Below, piece by piece: positions 60,285 through 64,000 of a stretch of DNA of 64,000 nucleotides. The translations under genes were made by a program, and so were the position numbers. Where the stretch lies: assembly GCF_002954775.1 (NCBI RefSeq), contig NZ_PJME01000029.1, positions 60,881-124,880 of the forward strand, in the 5' to 3' direction. The notes below the pieces were generated by a model. That model saw only the letters and a program-made list of their open reading frames with translations. It searched no databases and was not told the origin of the DNA. Source of the stretch: Streptomyces geranii (GTDB lineage: Bacteria > Actinomycetota > Actinomycetes > Streptomycetales > Streptomycetaceae). Every line of letters starts with the position of its first letter. Position 1 is the stretch's first letter.

Positions 60285-60322
60285 GCTGCCCGTCCCCCGC
60301 AACCGCGCGGGGGGCGGGCAGC
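60285..60322 (+). terminator. Terminator between asd and sigma-factor gene
   Basis: A 16-bp stem, GCTGCCCGTCCCCCGC with GCGGGGGGCGGGCAGC (one G-T wobble), closes a 6-nt loop and is followed by GTCTTTGC. It lies in the 337-bp gap between asd and the sigma gene (60156-60492). Apart from this hairpin I see no gene, operator or riboswitch there. Confidence 0.85.
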
Positions 60323-60492
60323 GTCTTTGCGGTCGCCCTTCCGGACGTGGGGACGCCGTGGCTGTGCGTGGGGACGCGCGGTCATCATGGATTTAGGGGA
60401 AGAGCGGGACGCATGAGGGTGGCTGTGTCGGATGACGCAAAAGTGATGCCGGATGCGTACAACCCTGACGGGGTGAGGCGTGTCCAACATGC

Positions 60493-61161
60493 GTGGCAGC
60501 AGAGGTACTCGACTTCACAGCGGCGACGCGCGGCACAGCCCTGCGTCCGCTCCGCCGACCCCGCGGGCTCGGTACGCCCGGCGGCATGCCGGTGATCGCG
60601 CCGATGCCCGCGGCGCGGCCGACCCGCATACCCAACCAGCGCGACGGCACGGACGAGGGCGCGGTTGCGGGGACGACGGTCGATCACCTGACCGAGACGT
60701 ACCGCGCCCACTACCGCTCCCTCCTCGGCCTCGCGGCCCTGCTCCTCGACGACACCGCGTCCTGCGAGGACGTCGTCCAGGAGGCGTTCATACGGGTCCA
60801 CTCGGCCCGCAAACGCGTCCGTGACCCGGAGAAGACGCTCGCCTACCTCCGCCAGACGGTGGTGAACCTCTCCCGCTCGGCCCTGCGCCGCCGCATCCTC
60901 GGCCTCAAGCTCCTCTCCAAGCCGATGCCGGACATGGCGAGCGCGGAGGAGGGCGCGTACGACCTGCTGGAGCGCGACTCCCTCATCAAGGCGATGAAGG
61001 GCCTCCAGCGCCGCCAGCGCGAGGTCCTCGTCCTGCGCTACTTCTCGGACATGACCGAGGCCCAGGTCGCGGACGCCCTGGGCATCTCGTTGGGCTCGGT
61101 GAAGGCGTACGGCTCCCGCGGAATCGCGGCGCTGCGCATCGCCATGGAGGAGCCGGTATGA
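60493..61161 (+). CDS. RNA polymerase sigma factor, SigE-like ECF family
   Basis: This 222-residue ECF-type sigma factor has region 2 as YRAHYRSLLGLAALLLDDTA, then CEDVVQEAFIRVH. The linker is LAYLRQTVVNLSRSALRRR, and region 4 is LQRRQREVLVLRYFSDMTEA, then QVADALGISLGSVKAYGSRG. The N-terminal 60 residues are poorly structured; GTG 60493 is the first start, and ATG 60586 (MPVIAPMPAARPTR) may be the true one. The gene directly follows ask-asd in Streptomyces chromosomes. It overlaps the next gene by 4 bp, so the membrane protein is its likely partner. Confidence 0.92.
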   Translation: MAAEVLDFTAATRGTALRPLRRPRGLGTPGGMPVIAPMPAARPTRIPNQRDGTDEGAVAGTTVDHLTETYRAHYRSLLGLAALLLDDTASCEDVVQEAFIRVHSARKRVRDPEKTLAYLRQTVVNLSRSALRRRILGLKLLSKPMPDMASAEEGAYDLLERDSLIKAMKGLQRRQREVLVLRYFSDMTEAQVADALGISLGSVKAYGSRGIAALRIAMEEPV

Positions 61162-62759
61162 GCGGGCGGGAGCGGGATCAGGAGCGGGATCAGGAGCCTG
61201 CGCGGGGTCCGGAGTCGGGCGACGGTCGAGCGCGGGGCAGGGGTCCGGCGTGGAGCAAGGGCTGGGCGTCGGGCGACGGCCAGTCGCAGGCCGACGACGG
61301 CCGGGCGGAGCCGGGCGAGACGCGGGTGCCGGACGGCGAGCAGCCTCGGGCTGACGAGCGGTCTCAGGCTGACGAACAGCCTCAGGCTGACGTGCGGCCT
61401 CAGGCCGGTGATCCCGCGCAGGTCGGCGATCCCGCGCATGCCGGCAGTGACACCGCGCCCGTCGATGATCACGGGCCCGCCGGTGATCCCGCACACGTCG
61501 ACGGATTTCCGTCGGGTGACGGTGGGAGCGATGGGCGTGATGGGCGTGGACGTGATGGTTCGTGGAGCGACGGTTTCCGGACCGAGGAGTTCCGGGCCGG
61601 TAGAGTTCCTCTCAACGGGGCCCGGACCAACGGGAGTTGGCCGGTCGGTGTCGATCGACCCGGCCGTCACGAGCAAGAGCACAAGCAATCGCACGCTGGG
61701 AACGGAACTGTGAATCACGGCCCCGACGACCAGAGCCTGGACGGGCTCGACTCGGACGAGCTGGCACTGCGCAGGATGATGCAGCAGGCAGTGGGCGGGA
61801 TCGAACCCACCGACGCCGTGCTGGAGCATCTTCGCCGCGCGGTACCCGCCCGACGGGCCCGCAAGCGCCACGCCGCGATCGGCATGGCCGCCGCCGCGCT
61901 GTTCATCGGTACGGCCATCCCGGCCGTGCTGGTCTCGAACGTCACCGGCTCCGAGGCCGGCCCCTCCGTCAACGCGGGCCACGGCTCGCAGACCGAGGGC
62001 GACCAGGACAACGGCAAGGGCCCGGACGGCGGTGAGAGCACCGCGGGGGGCAACTCCGGCACGGTGAAGGACAAGCCGTCGAGCAGCCCCACGAGCGGCG
62101 AGACCAACCCCGACAAGGGCGGCGGCAGCGGCAGTACGACCGGCAGCGACGGCCCCACGGCCAGCTCCGTGACGACACCCGCCTGCGACGCCACCCAGCT
62201 GGGCTCGGCCACCGGCTCGGTCGGCGACGCCGACGCCACCGGCACGGTCTACGGCACCTTCCGCGTCGTCAACGTCTCCAGCGCCAGCTGTACGGTCGAC
62301 GGCTCCGGCACCGTCACCCCGCTCGCGCAGGGCGCCGCCGACCAGTCGAAGGTGGGCCTCGCCGACCACTCGGCGGGCGACGCGGCAGGCGGCCTGCCCG
62401 ACCCGTCCGCCTCGGTCAGCGGACTCGTACTGGCGCCCGGCGCGGCGTACACGGTGCAGTTCGCCTGGGTCCCCTCGGAGACGTGCCCCACGACAGGCAC
62501 GACAGACGGCGGCAGTACGGGCTCTCCGTCGGCCTCGCCCTCGCCCACCCCGAGCGCGAGCACCGACTCGGGTACGACCACCTCCACGGGCGGCGACTCC
62601 GGCAGCACCACCCAGCTGCTCACGGAGGACACGGTGGCCGACGGCAGCGTGGCGGTGTCCTACACGGCGGAGGCGGGCTCACCGACGGTGTCGGCGACGG
62701 TGTCGAACGCGTGCGCGGGAACGGTGTACCGGACAGGCGTGATGGCGGAGCAGACCTGA
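61158..62759 (+). CDS. Putative membrane anti-sigma-like protein with extracellular domain
   Basis: This is a 533-residue protein. Residues 1-185 are hydrophilic and low-complexity (repeats such as QADERSQADEQPQADVRPQA). Residues 190-235 contain a helical region, LDSDELALRRMMQQAVGGIE, and a basic RRAVPARRARKRH just before one membrane helix (AAIGMAAAALFIGTAIPAVL). The extracellular part has a Ser/Thr/Gly spacer and a DUF4232-like beta domain with two or more Cys. The 4-bp overlap with the sigma gene suggests an anti-sigma role, but no zinc anti-sigma motif is seen. GTG 61710 (NHGPDDQSLDGLDSDE) is a strong alternative start that removes the low-complexity part. Confidence 0.75.
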   Translation: MSGRERDQERDQEPARGPESGDGRARGRGPAWSKGWASGDGQSQADDGRAEPGETRVPDGEQPRADERSQADEQPQADVRPQAGDPAQVGDPAHAGSDTAPVDDHGPAGDPAHVDGFPSGDGGSDGRDGRGRDGSWSDGFRTEEFRAGRVPLNGARTNGSWPVGVDRPGRHEQEHKQSHAGNGTVNHGPDDQSLDGLDSDELALRRMMQQAVGGIEPTDAVLEHLRRAVPARRARKRHAAIGMAAAALFIGTAIPAVLVSNVTGSEAGPSVNAGHGSQTEGDQDNGKGPDGGESTAGGNSGTVKDKPSSSPTSGETNPDKGGGSGSTTGSDGPTASSVTTPACDATQLGSATGSVGDADATGTVYGTFRVVNVSSASCTVDGSGTVTPLAQGAADQSKVGLADHSAGDAAGGLPDPSASVSGLVLAPGAAYTVQFAWVPSETCPTTGTTDGGSTGSPSASPSPTPSASTDSGTTTSTGGDSGSTTQLLTEDTVADGSVAVSYTAEAGSPTVSATVSNACAGTVYRTGVMAEQT

Positions 62760-62774
62760 AGGTCTGAGAGCGCG

Positions 62775-62822
62775 TGATGGGAAAGCCCGTCAGGAGGCTC
62801 ATGGGGAAGCCCGTCAGGAGGC
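62775..62822. repeat. 24-bp tandem duplication at the SURF1 3' end
   Basis: Two adjacent 24-bp units (62775-62798 and 62799-62822) match at 22 of 24 positions, sharing GGAAGCCCGTCAGGAGGC. The second contains the SURF1 stop codon. It is a recent local duplication between convergent genes. Confidence 0.85.
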
Positions 62823-63632
62823 GCTGACGCCTTCACGCGCGGGCTCCTCGACGGGAGCGGGAGCGGGGGCGGGGGAGAGGCCGAGTTCGGCGTCCCGCGC
62901 GAACTCCACCTCGCGGCGCACCAGCCGGAACCACATGAAGACGACGAAGCCCGCGAAGACGAACCACTCACCGGTGTACCCGAGGTTCTGGAACGCCTTC
63001 AGGTCCAGCCCGGTGTCGGCGGGCGCGGTCGCCGGTACGGCCTTCATCCCCGAGTCGCCCTTGTCGAGGGTGACCCAGGCGTCGTACAGGTCGTACGGTA
63101 CGAGGTTGACCAGCGAGGCCGCGCTGATCGCACCGGTCTGCCCGGCGGGGAGACCACCGGCCGCGCTGACGCCGTTGGACCCCGGGGTCTCGGACGCCTG
63201 GAGCGCGCCGGTGACGGTGACCTCGCCGGTGGGCGGGGCGGGGGCCTTGGCCGGGTCGGCGGCGCCGGGCAGCCAGCCCCGCACGACGGGTACGGCCTTG
63301 CCGGCGCCCTCGTCGGTGCGCAGCAGGGTGAGTACGTAGAACCCGTCACGGTCGTCGAGCTGGCGCCCCGGGACGAGCAACTGCGTCCCGTACCGCCCGC
63401 TGACGGTGACCCGGTCGCCGGAGGTCTTCTTGTCGACGGGCAGCAACTCCGCGAGCGGCCGTGCGGCTTCCCGCTTCTCGGCGGTGACCTCTTCGGTGGC
63501 GGTCCGGTGATCCTGGACGCGGTCCTCGAACCGGCTCAGCTGCCAGGACCCCATGAACACACAGAAGGGGATGGCGAGCAGCACGAAGACGTTGATCCCC
63601 CACCAGCGGGGCGTCAGCAGGAACCGGTACAC
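62814..63632 (-). CDS. SURF1 family protein
   Basis: This is a 272-residue membrane protein of the SURF1 family, which assists assembly of haem-copper cytochrome c oxidase. It has TM1 WWGINVFVLLAIPFCVFMGS, then WQLSRFEDR (the family W-Q-x-x-R). A large extracytoplasmic domain (SGDRVTVSGRYGTQLLVPGR, YVLTLLRTDEGAGKAVPVVR) follows, then TM2 GEWFVFAGFVVFMWFRLVRR. GTG 63632 gives the family-like start (YRFLLTPRWW); GTG 63641 and ATG 63692 are alternatives. No oxidase genes are adjacent. The C-terminal tail is Pro/Ala-rich. Confidence 0.9.
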   Translation of the reverse strand: MYRFLLTPRWWGINVFVLLAIPFCVFMGSWQLSRFEDRVQDHRTATEEVTAEKREAARPLAELLPVDKKTSGDRVTVSGRYGTQLLVPGRQLDDRDGFYVLTLLRTDEGAGKAVPVVRGWLPGAADPAKAPAPPTGEVTVTGALQASETPGSNGVSAAGGLPAGQTGAISAASLVNLVPYDLYDAWVTLDKGDSGMKAVPATAPADTGLDLKAFQNLGYTGEWFVFAGFVVFMWFRLVRREVEFARDAELGLSPAPAPAPVEEPAREGVSAS

Positions 63633-63823
63633 GGGTTCCACGGTACGGGGCGGGGGCAGGGGGTGGGGCCGCGGGGCTGGCTTACCGGGCATCAGAACTG
63701 CGCCGCCCGCTGCAGCACAGCTCTGTTTCCCACCCACCCACCCGTTTACTGCCGACTCACCAGCGGGGGTCGGAGGCTCCTCCAGCACAGGGCGGCACTT
63801 TCCAAGCGCCGGTCAGCCCCCAG

Positions 63824-63846
63824 CCCGTCCGGCGTTTGAGGACGAG
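63824..63846. repeat. Dispersed Streptomyces intergenic repeat
   Basis: CCCGTCCGGCGTTTGAGGAC belongs to a short repeat family that I recognise from many positions in Streptomyces chromosomes. It lies upstream of SURF1 and beside the tandem array at the window edge. Confidence 0.6.
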
Positions 63847-63866
63847 GCCGTTCAGGCCGACCGTCC

Positions 63867-64000
63867 CGCCCACGGACCCGGTCTTCGCCCACTCACACCC
63901 ACCCGGGCTTCGCCCACCCACACCCACCCGGGCTTCACCCACGGACCCGGGCTCCGCCCACGGACCCGGGCTCCGCCCACGGACCCGGGCTCCGCCCACG
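63867..64000. repeat. 19-bp tandem repeat array, cut by the window end
   Basis: CCCACGGACCCGGGCTCCG occurs in three perfect 19-bp copies (63938-63956, 63957-63975, 63976-63994). A partial fourth follows, and diverged copies (ACCCACCCGGGCTTCG) run back to 63867. The array continues beyond the window, so its length is unknown. Each unit contains CCCGGG. Confidence 0.9.

Noticed and set aside
63757..63999. Minus-strand frame with Gly/Pro/Arg repeats at the window end
   Set aside because: It translates the dispersed Streptomyces repeat and the 19-bp tandem array, with no ribosome site and no protein-like composition.

Overview
The window is high-GC actinobacterial chromosome, almost certainly Streptomyces. 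The evidence is strong third-position G/C bias, frequent GTG and TTG starts, many ATGA/GTGA overlaps, typical Streptomyces families (AfsR-like NB-ARC proteins, XRE/DUF5753 with DUF397, DUF6879, LAxTG sortase substrate, FemX-like protein) and dispersed Streptomyces intergenic repeats. It carries a conserved core with purA, ybaB-recR-DUF5063, ask-asd and a SigE-family sigma gene. No tRNA, rRNA, insertion sequence, integrase or CRISPR array was seen.

Layout. 0-12.9 kb: a secreted propeller-like protein, an alpha/beta hydrolase, a NarL-type two-component pair, a VOC protein, a FemX-like transferase, a P450, a methyltransferase with a small membrane protein, and an ABC exporter divergent from a MarR/GbsR-type regulator across a near-perfect palindrome. 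13-19.3 kb: an APC permease divergent from eutBC (ethanolamine ammonia-lyase), a degenerate diacylglycerol-kinase-like gene, and purA. 19.3-27.2 kb: a Uma2 nuclease-like gene, a secreted Ig-repeat protein, a Tat-exported 5'-nucleotidase behind a PHO-box-like site, an LAxTG surface protein, an EamA-like transporter with paired operator palindromes, and a GNAT protein.

27.2-36.4 kb is the accessory region. A STAND (NB-ARC/TPR) receptor is divergent from a compact four-gene operon: small ORF, DUF6879 protein, formyltransferase-fold enzyme, and a 128-residue Bell-like protein. The receptor's N-terminus and the small protein's C-terminus carry the same short motif (GNVVQAREVRGGVHFHG / GPVVQARDINGPLHFGG). 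This is the arrangement expected of a bacterial NLR/effector pair that signals through a templated amyloid motif (BASS/RHIM-like). Next come an XRE-DUF5753/double-DUF397 pair, a DnaD/replication-type HTH protein, and a VapBC-like toxin-antitoxin pair with an operator inside the -10 region.

36.4-51 kb: unknown genes, a GntR regulator coupled to a GT2/membrane glycosyltransferase fusion, a class III aminotransferase, and three large membrane-anchored proteins with extracellular domains. These are a Ser/Thr kinase with a collagen-like linker, a PstS-like binding protein, and a type-1 periplasmic-binding fusion. A frameshifted gene and a 2-TM SLATT-like protein follow. 51.3-64 kb: ybaB, recR, DUF5063, a P-loop kinase, a lipoprotein, a SnoaL-like secreted protein, an OmpR-type two-component system, ask (with a likely internal beta-subunit start), asd, sigma factor plus membrane partner, SURF1, and a 19-bp tandem repeat running off the window edge.
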